Positions 1 to 8,591 of a DNA stretch of 28,578 nt are shown here, one piece after another. How positions within the stretch are numbered: the first letter of the stretch is position 1; the number at the start of each line of letters is the position of its first letter. The translations under genes were made by a program, and so were the position numbers. The notes beneath the pieces are model-generated. The model made no database searches. It had not been told where the DNA came from and saw nothing but the letters and a program-made list of their open reading frames with translations. Source of the stretch: Neisseria sicca 4320 (lineage in GTDB: Bacteria; Pseudomonadota; Gammaproteobacteria; Burkholderiales; Neisseriaceae). Location: positions 1 to 28,578 of the forward strand of contig NZ_AEPF01000050.1 of the NCBI RefSeq assembly GCF_000193735.1. The letters are read 5' to 3'.

Positions 1-25
1 ACCTTGGTTTTAAAGTTTGTGCCAT

Positions 26-88
26 CCTCAGGTGGGGGGTGTGGAGCAGCCACGAACGCGGTTAGCGGGGATGCAGACTACGGCTTGC
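26..88. repeat. Dispersed neisserial repeat remnant
   Basis: The stretch has a GGTGTGGAGCAGCCACG block followed by TTAGCGGGGATGCAGACTACG, a type of dispersed intergenic repeat I recognise from Neisseria genomes. A related but rearranged copy lies at 10385-10460. It overlaps the 3' end of the DUF305 gene. Family boundaries cannot be set from one window. Confidence 0.4.
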
Positions 89-457
89 TTTTTTGTTGTG
101 TGCTTTAAGCCATTTTTGCATTTGTTCAATTTCCGCTTGTTGTGCGTTAATAATATTCTCAGCAAGCTTACGCATCTCAGGATCCTTTCCGTATTTTAAT
201 TCAACTTCCGCCATTTTTACTGCGCCAATATGGTGTGGCAACATACCTGCTGCAAAAGCAACATCAGGATCTTTATATTGCGCAGCTGCCATCATGTCTT
301 GATGCATTTGATTCATACCTTGCATTAATTCTTGTTGCATTGCAGAACCTGTCGACATTGGCATATTCATGTGTGCTTGATGCGGTTGTTCATTAGCTTG
401 GGCATAAATTGAAACTGCAACAGCGCTAAGTGTGATAAAAGTCATAAGTTTTTTCAT
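62..457 (-). CDS. DUF305 family periplasmic protein, probably copper-related
   Basis: The 131-residue protein has a clear Sec signal peptide (MKKLMTFITLSAVAVSIYAQA), so it is exported. The mature part is rich in Met and His (HQAHMNMPMS; MQGMNQMHQDMM) and carries the DUF305 hallmark AGMLPHHIGAVKMAEVEL followed by a helix with NIINAQQAEIEQM. DUF305 proteins are four-helix ferritin-like folds; some, such as cyanobacterial CopM, bind copper. The MerR-type promoter upstream supports metal control. The last residues, ASRSLHPR, are encoded by a dispersed repeat, so the native C-terminus was probably at or near NKK. The start follows a weak AGGCG ribosome site. No neighbouring copper gene is visible because the window ends here. 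Family assignment is firm; the metal is inferred. Confidence 0.85.
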   Translation of the reverse strand: MKKLMTFITLSAVAVSIYAQANEQPHQAHMNMPMSTGSAMQQELMQGMNQMHQDMMAAAQYKDPDVAFAAGMLPHHIGAVKMAEVELKYGKDPEMRKLAENIINAQQAEIEQMQKWLKAHNKKASRSLHPR

Positions 458-491
458 GTTTTTCGCCTATGTGATAACTGAAGGAGCACAA

Positions 492-522
492 ATCATAAAC
501 TTTGACCTAAGGTTAAAGTCAA
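492..522 (-). promoter_or_regulatory. MerR-family (CueR-like) regulated promoter of the DUF305 gene
   Basis: On the minus strand a -35 TTGACT (517-522) and a -10 TATGAT (492-497) are separated by exactly 19 bp. The spacer is filled by a dyad whose arms, ACTTTGACCT and AGGTTAAAGT on the plus strand (499-519), match at 9 of 10 positions. A stretched 19-bp spacer holding a dyad is the hallmark of MerR-family activated promoters. The start codon lies about 30 bp downstream. Confidence 0.7.
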
Positions 523-591
523 TATTTATTCCGAAAATTTTTGGTAAGGTGCTAAAATAAGAGAATATTTGATATGAGGGACAGCAAAATG

Positions 592-657
592 TAGGTTGGG
601 TTGCAAACCCAACATTTCGTAAAATTTAACAGTTTTGTTGGGTCTTGACCCAACCTA
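592..657. repeat. Small inverted-repeat (MITE-like) element
   Basis: The ends are TAGGTTGGGT and ACCCAACCTA, an inverted repeat. Each end is itself a palindrome: GTTGGGTT-gc-AAACCCAAC at 595-613 and GTTGGGTC-tt-GACCCAAC at 637-654. The outermost TGTA/TACA (590 and 668) is also inverted. It lies between the DUF305 promoter and the next gene. Repeats of this GTTGGGT type are common between neisserial genes. Confidence 0.6.
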
Positions 658-683
658 TGCTTGCTACACTTATTGGAGTGTAA

Positions 684-1208
684 TTACTCCCATAACTTTG
701 CTCGTATTGCAGATTCCGTAGAGGAGTTAGGAAGTCGAGAGCTGTATGTAATTTCAACATGCAGATTTTTTTCCAGCTTCGCTAATAGTTGATCGTTAGT
801 ACAGTTAAAATTTTCAGTTAAATTACTTTTAACGTAAACTAACCCTATGCCATTATTACTTGTTAAAGGCAATCCAACTTTAGGATTTGAGTATGCAAAA
901 CAATTAATCTCTTCTTCTGTCATGCCAACTGATTTCAAAATCTCTCCCCATTTCTTAAGTGTCCAATTTTGATTTACTTCATCATTAATCTTTATAGATT
1001 TTATTATTGCGACCCCAGCCCCTGAATTTTTTACATAAATTCCAAATGATTTTGTAGCATTATCACTCATTGTGTTTATTACTACATATGGGCTTTGCCC
1101 AATAATATCTGCATTTGTAGATTGTCGAGTCAGGTATGATTGATATCCTCCAAATACAATCGCAGCAATTATACCCAAAACCTCCAAACATTCGATAACC
1201 TTATTCAT
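684..1208 (-). CDS. Hypothetical single-pass membrane protein
   Basis: I do not recognise this 174-residue protein. It has one hydrophobic segment near the N-terminus (about residues 9-27, VLGIIAAIVFGGYQSYL), then a soluble domain of about 145 residues with beta-strand-like blocks (GIYVKNSGAGVAIIKSIKI; HVEITYSSR). This looks like the small one-TM proteins with an Ig-like 'NSGxGxA' domain found in accessory regions. The start has a good ribosome site (AGGG five bases upstream). Codon use is AT-rich compared with uvrB next door, consistent with acquired DNA. Function unknown. Confidence 0.6.
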   Translation of the reverse strand: MNKVIECLEVLGIIAAIVFGGYQSYLTRQSTNADIIGQSPYVVINTMSDNATKSFGIYVKNSGAGVAIIKSIKINDEVNQNWTLKKWGEILKSVGMTEEEINCFAYSNPKVGLPLTSNNGIGLVYVKSNLTENFNCTNDQLLAKLEKNLHVEITYSSRLPNSSTESAIRAKLWE

Positions 1209-1309
1209 ATCCCTAACCTAAGCCTATAGTTAACTTATTGAAACTATAGAATTGTACATAAATATAAAGAAATTATTAAACATTTACATGATTTAACAAT
1301 TAGATTTTA

Positions 1310-3331
1310 TTAAGCAAACAACAAATTCTCCTTAATCCCCCGAATCCTATCCCGCAACACAGCCGCTTCTTCAAACTGCAAATCCCTAGCCGCCTGCTGC
1401 ATGGCTTTTTCCAGTTTGGCGATTTCTTTAATCGCGTCTTCTTCGTTGTGAATCTCGCCGACTTTAACCTTCTTTTTGCCTTTCAGACGGCCTTTGCCGC
1501 TGTCTTCTTCGTGGTACACGCCATCAATGATGTCTTTGACTTGTTTTTTAATCTGCTGCGGCACGATGCCGTGTTCTTCGTTGAATTTCATCTGTTTTTC
1601 GCGGCGGCGTTCGGTTTCGTCGATGGCGGCTTTCATGGAGTCGGTGATTTTGTCGGCGTACAGGATGGCGACGCCGTTTACATTGCGCGCGGCGCGGCCT
1701 ATGGTTTGAATCAGGCTGCGGTGTGAGCGCAGGAAGCCTTCTTTGTCGGCGTCGAGGATGGCGACGAGGGAGACTTCGGGGATGTCGAGGCCTTCGCGCA
1801 AGAGGTTGATGCCGACGAGTACGTCAAACAATCCGAGCCGCAAATCTCTAATGATTTCAACGCGCTCTACGGTATCGATGTCGCTGTGCAGGTAGCGCAC
1901 TTTGATGCCGAGTTCGCTGTAATAGTCGGTGAGTTGCTCCGCCATGCGTTTGGTGAGGGTGGTAACGAGTACGCGTTCGCCTTTTTTGATGCGGTCGTTG
2001 ATTTCGCTCATTAAGTCATCGACTTGGGTGGCGACGGGGCGGATGATGATTTGGGGATCGACCAGTCCTGTGGGGCGGACGACTTGTTCGACCACTTGTC
2101 CGGCGTGTTCTTCTTCGTATTTGGCGGGGGTGGCGGAAACAAAGACGGTTTGCGGCATGACTTTTTCAAATTCGTGGAATTTGAGCGGGCGGTTGTCGCG
2201 GGCGGAAGGCAGGCGGAAGCCGTAATCGACGAGGTTTTGCTTGCGCGATGCGTCGCCTTTGTACATGCCGCCGATTTGGGTTACGGTAACGTGGCTTTCG
2301 TCGATGAACATGATGGCGTTGTCGGGCAGGTAGTCCATCAGCGTGGGCGGCGGTTCGCCTTCTTTTTTGCCGGAGAAGTGGCGGGAGTAGTTTTCGATGC
2401 CTTTGCAAAAGCCCATTTCGTAGAGCATTTCGAGGTCGAAGCGGGTGCGCTGTTCGATGCGTTGTTGTTCGACGGGGCGTTGTTCACGGGCGAAAAATTC
2501 GATGCGTTCGCGCAGTTCTTCTTTGATGGACTCGCAGGCGCGCAATACGGTGTCGCGCGGGGTAACGTAGTGGCTGGACGGGAAGACGGTGTAGCGGCCG
2601 ACGCGCTGGTGCAGTCTGCCTGAAAGCGGATCGAACATATCGAGGCGGTCGATTTCGTCGTCGAACAGGCTGATGCGCAAGGCGTTTTCGGAGCTTTCAG
2701 CGGGGTACACGTCAATCACGTCACCGCGCACGCGGAAGCTACCGCGTTTAAAATCCAAATCGCCGCGTTCGTATTGCATGGAAACGAGTGTGGCGATGAT
2801 GTCGCGCTGCTCGATGGTGTCGCCTTCTTTGACGGACAGCACCATTTGTTGATACTCAGTCGGGTCGCCGATACCGTAAATGGCGGACACGGTGGCGACG
2901 ATAATCACGTCGTCGCGCGTCATCAGGTTTTTGGTGGCGGAAAGGCGCATTTGCTCGATGTGTTCGTTGATCGCGCTGTCTTTTTCGATGAACAGGTCGC
3001 GGCTGGGCACATAGGCTTCGGGTTGATAATAATCGTAGTAGGAGACGAAATATTCCACTGCGTTTTCAGGGAAAAACTCGCGCATTTCAGAGTAGAGCTG
3101 GGCGGCAAGGGTTTTGTTGTGCGCCATGATGATGGCGGGGCGGCCGCTTTGGGCGATGACGTTCGCCATGGTGTAGGTTTTGCCCGAACCGGTTACGCCG
3201 AGCAGGGTTTGATAGGCAAGACCGTCTGAAAGCCCTTCGAGCAGGCCGGCAATGGCGGTGGGCTGGTCGCCGGCAGGCGGGAATGGCTGGTGGAGTTTGA
3301 AGGGGGAATTGGGGTATTGGATGACTTCCAT
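1310..3331 (-). CDS. uvrB: UvrABC excinuclease subunit B
   Basis: UvrB is the damage-verifying helicase-like subunit of nucleotide excision repair; it receives damaged DNA from UvrA and recruits UvrC. The 673 residues equal the E. coli length. Walker A GVTGSGKT is at 45-52, the beta-hairpin region with YDYYQPEAYVP follows near 95-110, the DESHVT box lies near 345, helicase motif VI QTIGRAARN near 540, and the C-terminal UVR motif (LQFEEAAVLRDRI) that contacts UvrC ends the protein. All key parts are present. The gene has its own -10 site upstream and is separated from trxA by a terminator. The codons for GRLK at 1482-1493 form an AGGCCGTCTGAA uptake-like 12-mer. Confidence 0.98.
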   Translation of the reverse strand: MEVIQYPNSPFKLHQPFPPAGDQPTAIAGLLEGLSDGLAYQTLLGVTGSGKTYTMANVIAQSGRPAIIMAHNKTLAAQLYSEMREFFPENAVEYFVSYYDYYQPEAYVPSRDLFIEKDSAINEHIEQMRLSATKNLMTRDDVIIVATVSAIYGIGDPTEYQQMVLSVKEGDTIEQRDIIATLVSMQYERGDLDFKRGSFRVRGDVIDVYPAESSENALRISLFDDEIDRLDMFDPLSGRLHQRVGRYTVFPSSHYVTPRDTVLRACESIKEELRERIEFFAREQRPVEQQRIEQRTRFDLEMLYEMGFCKGIENYSRHFSGKKEGEPPPTLMDYLPDNAIMFIDESHVTVTQIGGMYKGDASRKQNLVDYGFRLPSARDNRPLKFHEFEKVMPQTVFVSATPAKYEEEHAGQVVEQVVRPTGLVDPQIIIRPVATQVDDLMSEINDRIKKGERVLVTTLTKRMAEQLTDYYSELGIKVRYLHSDIDTVERVEIIRDLRLGLFDVLVGINLLREGLDIPEVSLVAILDADKEGFLRSHRSLIQTIGRAARNVNGVAILYADKITDSMKAAIDETERRREKQMKFNEEHGIVPQQIKKQVKDIIDGVYHEEDSGKGRLKGKKKVKVGEIHNEEDAIKEIAKLEKAMQQAARDLQFEEAAVLRDRIRGIKENLLFA

Positions 3332-3372
3332 ATTGCCGCCTGTACCTGTTTTCTAGTTCGGGGAAAAGGGAA

Positions 3373-3378
3373 ATTATA
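3373..3378 (-). promoter_or_regulatory. Candidate -10 box for uvrB
   Basis: A perfect TATAAT on the minus strand lies about 40 bp upstream of the uvrB start, directly after the trxA terminator. No good -35 is seen because the upstream DNA is the terminator stem. Confidence 0.4.
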
Positions 3379-3381
3379 GCA

Positions 3382-3415
3382 AAAAGGTCGTCTGAAATTT
3401 TTCAGACGACCTTTT
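3382..3415 (-). terminator. DUS-pair terminator after trxA
   Basis: Two inverted uptake sequences separated by a few bases form a hairpin of about 15 bp (AAAGGTCGTCTGAAA and its complement) flanked by A and T runs on both sides. It ends trxA transcription and could work in both directions. Confidence 0.85.
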
Positions 3416-3428
3416 GCGTTGTTGAAAC

Positions 3429-3761
3429 TTAAGCCAAAGAAGCGTTTACAAATGCAGTCAATTGACCTTTTGCCAAAGCGCCGACTTTGGTGGCAACGTT
3501 TTCGCCGTTTTTGAACACCATCAGCGTCGGGATACCGCGCACGCCGAATTTGGCGGGAGTGGCTTCGTTTTCGTCGATGTTGATTTTGACGACTTTCAGA
3601 CGGCCTTCAAATTCGGCGGCGATGTCGTCCAAGATCGGAGCGATCATTTTGCAAGGGCCGCACCAAGGTGCCCAGAAGTCGAGCAATACGGGGACGTCGG
3701 ATTTCAAAACGTCTTGTTCGAAATTTGCATCGGTGGTGTGGATAATCAGTTCGCTGCTCAT
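3429..3761 (-). CDS. trxA: Thioredoxin
   Basis: This cytoplasmic dithiol protein reduces disulfides in substrates such as ribonucleotide reductase and is recycled by thioredoxin reductase. The 110 residues match the family length. The active site WCGPC places redox cysteines at C34 and C37, preceded by DFWAPW. The cis-proline is in GIPTLMVFKNGE, and the C-terminal helix follows. The start has a strong ribosome site (AAGGAAAAACTC before ATG). It is monocistronic between yejF upstream and its own terminator. An AGGCCGTCTGAA 12-mer lies in the coding sequence at 3595-3606, encoding GRLK. Confidence 0.97.
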   Translation of the reverse strand: MSSELIIHTTDANFEQDVLKSDVPVLLDFWAPWCGPCKMIAPILDDIAAEFEGRLKVVKINIDENEATPAKFGVRGIPTLMVFKNGENVATKVGALAKGQLTAFVNASLA

Positions 3762-3890
3762 GAGTTTTTCCTTTTTGTGTCAAATTGAATCAGATGTTGT
3801 GCAGGATAGGGCTTGGGGCTGAAAATTTCAAGTGTCGCAAAAGTGTAATAGCTTTTTTGTAAGGTTGCCATCGGGATTGGCTAATGTTTT

Positions 3891-3902
3891 TTCAGACGAC
3901 CT
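3891..3902 (-). other. Single DNA uptake sequence
   Basis: An exact AGGTCGTCTGAA on the minus strand sits 10 bp past the yejF stop codon. It is not paired with a second copy nearby. Confidence 0.8.
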
Positions 3903-3912
3903 ATCCGACCGG

Positions 3913-5481
3913 TCAGCCTGCCCTAAAGCTCATCAGATGGCGCGTGTAATCGCTGGAAGGGTTGGCAAATACGGTTTCGCAGCCGCCCTCTTCGACGATT
4001 TTGCCGTCTTTCAACACCATCACGCGGTGCGACAGGGCGCGGATGACGGCGAGGTCGTGGCTGATGATGATGAGGCTGAGACCGTGTTGTTTTTGCAAAT
4101 CGGCGAGCAGCTCCAGAATCTGTTGCTGCCATTGTACGTCGAGCGCGCTGGTGGGTTCGTCCAAAACAAGGATTTTCGGGCGGACGATGATGGCGCGCGC
4201 GATGGCGAGCCGCTGGCGTTGTCCGCCGGAAAAGGCGTGCGGATAGCGTTCGAGCGCGTCTTCGGGCAGACCGACCTGCCGCAATACGTCTTGCACGCGC
4301 TGCCGCATTTCTGCGCGGGACAAATCGGGTTCGTGGACGCGCAGGGCTTCGGAAACGATATTAAAGACGTTCATGCGCGGGTTGAATGCGCCGAACGGGT
4401 CTTGGAACACCATTTGGATGTCGCGTCTCGATTCGCGCGTCCAGGCTTCGCCGTTGATTTTCAGACGACCTTCCGCGTCGATAAGGTGCATCACGGCTTT
4501 TGCCAGCGTGGTTTTACCGCAGCCGCTCTCGCCGATGATGCCCAGCGTTTCGCCCGCTTTCAAATCGAAGGAAACCGGTTCCAGCAGGGTTTTGCTGCGT
4601 TTTTTGAACCAGCCCACCGTTTCTTTGACGGCGACGGAAAGCTGCTCCGCCTGCAAGACGGTGGCGGGGTTGTCCGCCAAAGATACGACCTTGCGCGCGG
4701 CACCGGCGTTTAACAGCATTTTCGTGTATTCGTGTTGAGGGCGGGCGAATACTTCCGCCGCCGCGCCCGTTTCGACAATGCGTCCGCCGCGCATCACGGC
4801 AACGTCGTCCGCAAAGCGGCGGACAAGGTTCAGGTCATGGGTGATGTAGAGCATGGTCATGTTGTGCGTCTGCTGCAAACGCGCCAACAAATCGAGAATC
4901 TGCGCCTGCACGGCGACATCCAAGGCGGTGGTCGGTTCGTCGGCAATCAGGAGCTTGGGTTCGGCGGCGACCGCCATCGCAATCATCGCCCGCTGCCGCT
5001 GTCCGCCGGAAAGCTGGAAGGGATAGGCAAAGGCTTTCTGCTCCGGCTCGCGGATGCCGGTTTCCGCCAAGAGTTCGACCGCCCTCGCCCATGCCTGTTT
5101 TTTGTCCAAACCCAGATGCAGGGTCAGCACTTCGGCAATCTGCGCGCCAACGCGCATCACGGGGTTGAGCGCGGTCATCGGTTCTTGAAAAACCATGCCG
5201 ATTTCCCGTCCGCGCAACTTTTGCAGGGCGCGTTCGGATTGGGTCAGCAAATCGTTGCCGTCGAACTTCAGAGTGCAACGCCTCCCTGTGGGACTGCCTT
5301 CAAACGACACCAGCGGATTCAGCCGCATAATGCCCTGCGCCAACACGGTTTTACCGCTGCCGCTCTCGCCGACCAATGCCAGTTTCCTGCCGGTCTGTAC
5401 GGTCAGGCTGACATCGTGCAGGACTTGCTTGCCGGGGAAAAAGGCGTTTAGGTTTTCAATTTCAAGGATGGGTTTCGTCAT
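3913..5481 (-). CDS. yejF: Peptide ABC transporter, double ATPase subunit (YejF type)
   Basis: This cytoplasmic protein powers an oligopeptide importer with YejB and YejE. In E. coli the YejABEF system takes up peptides, including microcin C. Two complete ABC domains are fused: the first has Walker A GESGSGKT (38-45), signature LSGGQRQR and Walker B LLIADEP; the second has GESGCGKT, FSGGQRQR and ILVLDEP. I chose the ATG at 5481 (MTKPILEIENL), giving 522 residues against 529 in E. coli. Reading further upstream runs through an uptake sequence and gives a poor N-terminus. No clear ribosome site precedes the chosen start. An uptake sequence at 4460-4471 lies in the coding region as GRLK. The acyl-CoA ligase gene separates it from yejE. 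Confidence 0.93.
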   Translation of the reverse strand: MTKPILEIENLNAFFPGKQVLHDVSLTVQTGRKLALVGESGSGKTVLAQGIMRLNPLVSFEGSPTGRRCTLKFDGNDLLTQSERALQKLRGREIGMVFQEPMTALNPVMRVGAQIAEVLTLHLGLDKKQAWARAVELLAETGIREPEQKAFAYPFQLSGGQRQRAMIAMAVAAEPKLLIADEPTTALDVAVQAQILDLLARLQQTHNMTMLYITHDLNLVRRFADDVAVMRGGRIVETGAAAEVFARPQHEYTKMLLNAGAARKVVSLADNPATVLQAEQLSVAVKETVGWFKKRSKTLLEPVSFDLKAGETLGIIGESGCGKTTLAKAVMHLIDAEGRLKINGEAWTRESRRDIQMVFQDPFGAFNPRMNVFNIVSEALRVHEPDLSRAEMRQRVQDVLRQVGLPEDALERYPHAFSGGQRQRLAIARAIIVRPKILVLDEPTSALDVQWQQQILELLADLQKQHGLSLIIISHDLAVIRALSHRVMVLKDGKIVEEGGCETVFANPSSDYTRHLMSFRAG

Positions 5482-5488
5482 GGTATGG

Positions 5489-5500
5489 AGGTCGTCTGAA
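5489..5500 (+). other. Single DNA uptake sequence in the yejF leader
   Basis: An exact AGGTCGTCTGAA lies 8 bp upstream of the yejF start codon, where a ribosome site would be expected. No partner copy is close enough to form a hairpin. Confidence 0.8.
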
Positions 5501-5605
5501 AACGGAAAACGGTTGGAATCAAATCGGCAATACTCGCGCCACTCAGGCAAGAATCTATCGGATGATTAGCATTTCATACAGTCAGTAAACATCGGCTTAC
5601 TGCTT

Positions 5606-5650
5606 TTCAGACGACCTTTGATTCAAACCCGCAAACCGAGGTCGTCTGAA
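5606..5650 (-). terminator. DUS-pair hairpin between acyl-CoA ligase and yejF
   Basis: TTCAGACGACCT at 5606-5617 and AGGTCGTCTGAA at 5639-5650 form a 12-bp stem with a 21-nt loop, just past the acyl-CoA ligase stop. There is no long T-run, so it may only weaken read-through into yejF. Confidence 0.55.
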
Positions 5651-5656
5651 CGCTGA

Positions 5657-7198
5657 TTATCTTTGAAACTGCTCTTTCAACACCCGTTTCAACACTTTGC
5701 CGGTGGCGTTTTTCGGCAGTTCGTCTTTAAAGTAAATCTGTTTGGGGATTTTGAAATTCGCCAAATGTCCGCGCAAATGGGCGCGCACGTCGGCTTCGTC
5801 CAACGTTTCGCCGTCTTTAAGTTGGATAAAGGCGATGATTTCTTCGTCGGCATATTGGTCTTTCACGCCGATGACGGCTGCGGCTTCGACGGCGTCGAGT
5901 TTGTAAATCGCTTCTTCAATTTCGCGCGGATAAACGTTTTGCCCTTTGGAAATAATCAGGTCTTTTTTGCGGTCGACGATAAAGATAAAGCCGTCTTCGT
6001 CTATCGTGACAAAATCGCCTGTTTTCAGCCAGCCGTTGACGATGGCTTCGTCGGTGGCATCGCGCATATTCAGGTAGCCCTGCATGACCGAACCGCCCTT
6101 GACGATGAGTTCGCCCACTTCGCCCGTCGGTACTTCGACCAATTCGTCGTTGACGGCTTTGACTTCCAATCCGGGCAAGGCGATGCCGACGCTGCGGGCT
6201 TTTTGCCTTTCGGGCGTGTTGACGGCGACGACGGGCGAGCATTCACTCAAACCGTAGCCTTCCAAAAGCTTGGCACGCGGGAACTTCGCTTTAAAATCAA
6301 GGATGGTTTGTTCCGCCAAAGGCGCGCCGCCGCTGATAAACAGACGGACGCGGTTGAACCATCTGAAATACCAAGGGATTTTTGCTTTGCTCATGGCGGT
6401 GTAAATCGCGGGTACGCCCAAAAACACGGTCGCGCGTTTGAGCAAAACCTGTTTCAAAACGTTGGAGAACGGGAAAACGGATTTCACCAAAATAATCGAA
6501 CACGCCATATAAATCGGCAGCAACACCATAGCCGTCAGCGTAAAGCTGTGGAACATCGGCAGGAACACGACAAAACGGTCGCGTTTGGAAATCTTAAAGA
6601 TGCGCTCGATACCTTCGAGGTTGGCAAACAGGTTGCCATAGCTGATCAATGCGCCTTTAGGATATCCGGTCGTTCCTGAAGTGTAAATAATATGTGCCAA
6701 ATCATTGATTTTCGGCTGGCGGCTTAAATCCGGCTTACCCGGAAAATGCCGTACCGCCTCAAAACAAGTATCGGCTTTGTCCGCCGCTTTCGCCTCGCCT
6801 ATCCAAATGATTTTTTCAACTCGGGTCTGTTTTTTCAGCCCCTTCAATTCTTTCTGCAAACCTGCCGATGCAAACATAAACTGCGCTTTGCAGTCGTTCA
6901 AAATATAGGCGTATTCGTTGTTTTTCAAAAACGTATTCATCGGCACGGCAACCGCGCCGATGGCGGAGACGGCAAAATAGGCGCTGATAAACTCCGGCGA
7001 ATTGGATACCGCCAAAGCGACTTTGTCGCCGAATTTGACGCCTATATTTTGCAGATATGCCGCTACGGCATCGACTTCCTGCTTGAGCGCGTGGTAGGTG
7101 GTTTTTTCTTTATCGTTGAACACCGCAGTACCTTTGCCGTTTTTACGGCAGGCCAAAGCCAGCATTGCATAGAAATTTGTATTTTGTTTTTGATTCAT
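5657..7198 (-). CDS. AMP-forming acyl-CoA synthetase (fatty acid-CoA ligase family)
   Basis: The enzyme would activate a carboxylic acid with ATP to an acyl-adenylate and then to acyl-CoA. The 513 residues cover the whole ANL fold. The P-loop YTSGTTGYPKG is at 172-182, EGYGLSECSP near 315, the hinge WLKTGDF near 390 and VDRKKDLIISKGQNVYPREIE (in two blocks) near 410-435. The catalytic lysine is in NATGKVLKR close to the C-terminus. These fit medium/long-chain fatty acyl-CoA ligases, but the chain length cannot be read. It sits between yejE and yejF on the same strand, splitting the usual yejBEF order. No ribosome site is obvious at the ATG. Confidence 0.9.
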   Translation of the reverse strand: MNQKQNTNFYAMLALACRKNGKGTAVFNDKEKTTYHALKQEVDAVAAYLQNIGVKFGDKVALAVSNSPEFISAYFAVSAIGAVAVPMNTFLKNNEYAYILNDCKAQFMFASAGLQKELKGLKKQTRVEKIIWIGEAKAADKADTCFEAVRHFPGKPDLSRQPKINDLAHIIYTSGTTGYPKGALISYGNLFANLEGIERIFKISKRDRFVVFLPMFHSFTLTAMVLLPIYMACSIILVKSVFPFSNVLKQVLLKRATVFLGVPAIYTAMSKAKIPWYFRWFNRVRLFISGGAPLAEQTILDFKAKFPRAKLLEGYGLSECSPVVAVNTPERQKARSVGIALPGLEVKAVNDELVEVPTGEVGELIVKGGSVMQGYLNMRDATDEAIVNGWLKTGDFVTIDEDGFIFIVDRKKDLIISKGQNVYPREIEEAIYKLDAVEAAAVIGVKDQYADEEIIAFIQLKDGETLDEADVRAHLRGHLANFKIPKQIYFKDELPKNATGKVLKRVLKEQFQR

Positions 7199-7311
7199 TT
7201 AATTTTTAAAGTAGAAGTGAGCAAATCATCTTGGAAGTCGACTGAAATTTCCCAAGGCGCGGGTCGCGCTTTGATGTACGACGCGCTGGATTTCCTTTCC
7301 ATAAATATTTA

Positions 7312-8334
7312 CTATCCCCTAGCGCGCACGTCAAACGCCTGACGCAAGCCCTCGCCTATCATCACCAGCAAAAGCAGCATAACCGTCAGCGTACCGACGG
7401 TGGACAAGCCTATCCACCAGGCGTCCAAGTTGTCCTTGCCCTGCGCCAAGAGTTCGCCCAAACTCGCCTGCGACGCGGGAACGCCCAAACCGAGGAAATC
7501 CAAGCTGGTCAGCGCAAGCACCGCGCCTGAGATGCGGAAAGGCAGAAACGCCAATACGGGCGTCAGGCTGTTGGGCAGGATGTGCCGCCACATAATCGCG
7601 CGGTTGCCCACGCCCATCGAACGCGCCGCCAAAACGTAATCTGCCTGACGGTTTTTCAAAAACTCGGCGCGGACGTAGTCGGACAGCCCCATCCAGCCGA
7701 ACAGCGACAGCAACCCCAGCAATATCAGCAAACTGGGATTGAAAAACGAAGACAGGATAATCAGCAAATAAAGCTCCGGCATCCCACCCCAGATTTCGAT
7801 AAAACGCTGCATCAAAAGGTCGGTCTTGCCGCCGAAATAACCCTGCACCGCGCCGGTGATCACGCCGATTACGGTCGTTACAAAGGTCAATGCAAGGGCG
7901 AACAACAGGGAATCGCGGAATCCGTAAACCAAGCGCGCCAAGACATCGCGACCGCGGTCGTCCGTGCCGAGCAAGTGCCTTTCGGACGGACTTGCAGGGT
8001 CGGGCTGTGTGTCAAAATCATTGAGCGTATCGGCATCGTAGGGATTGGGCAGATAAACGGCGTAATTGCCGTTTGACGTGATGTTGCCGCGTATCAGCGG
8101 ATCGAGGTAATCGGCAGGCGTGTCGAAATCGCCGCCGAATACGGTTTCGTTGTATTCGTTTACCAGCGGAAAATAATATTCGCCCTGATAACGTATCCAC
8201 AAGGGCTTGTCGTTGCTCCACAAAGGCGCAAGCAGCGCGACGGCGAACAAAACGGCTAAAACCCGCAACGCGAACCAGCCGCGTTTGTGTTGCTTGAAAG
8301 CCTGCCAAGTGGGGTTTGAGGTGTGTGTTTTCAT
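7312..8334 (-). CDS. yejE: Peptide ABC transporter permease (YejE type)
   Basis: This is the second inner-membrane permease of the Yej importer. From the ATG at 8334 (MKTHTSNPTWQAF) it has 340 residues, against 341 in E. coli YejE. The first TM (ALRVLAVLFAVALLAPLW) is followed by a large periplasmic segment with NDKPLWIRYQGEYYFPL, characteristic of YejE. The GTDDRGRDVLARL motif opens the permease core. The EAA loop that docks on YejF is at RSMGVGNRAIMWRHILPN. About six TM segments in all. An upstream in-frame start at 8349 is possible but less like the family. An uptake sequence lies just before the gene. Confidence 0.93.
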   Translation of the reverse strand: MKTHTSNPTWQAFKQHKRGWFALRVLAVLFAVALLAPLWSNDKPLWIRYQGEYYFPLVNEYNETVFGGDFDTPADYLDPLIRGNITSNGNYAVYLPNPYDADTLNDFDTQPDPASPSERHLLGTDDRGRDVLARLVYGFRDSLLFALALTFVTTVIGVITGAVQGYFGGKTDLLMQRFIEIWGGMPELYLLIILSSFFNPSLLILLGLLSLFGWMGLSDYVRAEFLKNRQADYVLAARSMGVGNRAIMWRHILPNSLTPVLAFLPFRISGAVLALTSLDFLGLGVPASQASLGELLAQGKDNLDAWWIGLSTVGTLTVMLLLLVMIGEGLRQAFDVRARG

Positions 8335-8349
8335 AATTGGATTGCACAA

Positions 8350-8361
8350 AGGTCGTCTGAA
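8350..8361 (+). other. Single DNA uptake sequence upstream of yejE
   Basis: An exact AGGTCGTCTGAA lies 16 bp before the yejE start codon, between it and the small gene upstream. Confidence 0.8.
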
Positions 8362-8377
8362 TATTCAACCATGAGGA

Positions 8378-8554
8378 TTACTTATAAGCCAACTTTTCCA
8401 ATTCTGACTTATGCGCGGCAATTACGCGCTTTGCGCTATGCATGACCAACCGTTTGGTTGCTTCATCATCCTGCAATTCCATACGGACTACTTTTGCACC
8501 ATCGTTTTTATGTTCGCGGCTTTCTTCAGAAATATTTTTTAAACGTTTAATCAT
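8378..8554 (-). CDS. Small conserved-looking hypothetical protein inside the yej cluster
   Basis: The 58-residue protein starts at the ATG at 8554 (MIKRLKNISEE), supported by a GGAG ribosome site six bases upstream; an upstream TTG in frame overlaps that site and is unlikely. The sequence is charged and helical throughout, with no membrane segment or cysteine (DDEATKRLVMHSAKRVIAAHK is near the middle, split here as part of one amphipathic helix). I do not recognise a family. It sits between yejB and yejE on the same strand with short gaps, so it is probably co-transcribed with the transporter. Confidence 0.65.
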   Translation of the reverse strand: MIKRLKNISEESREHKNDGAKVVRMELQDDEATKRLVMHSAKRVIAAHKSELEKLAYK

Positions 8555-8579
8555 ATTTAACTCCAAAATTCTTTAAGTT

Positions 8580-8591
8580 TTCAGACGACCT
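8580..8591 (-). other. DNA uptake sequence overlapping the yejB stop codon
   Basis: An exact AGGTCGTCTGAA on the minus strand begins inside the yejB TAG stop (8590-8592), so stop codon and uptake signal share bases. Confidence 0.8.
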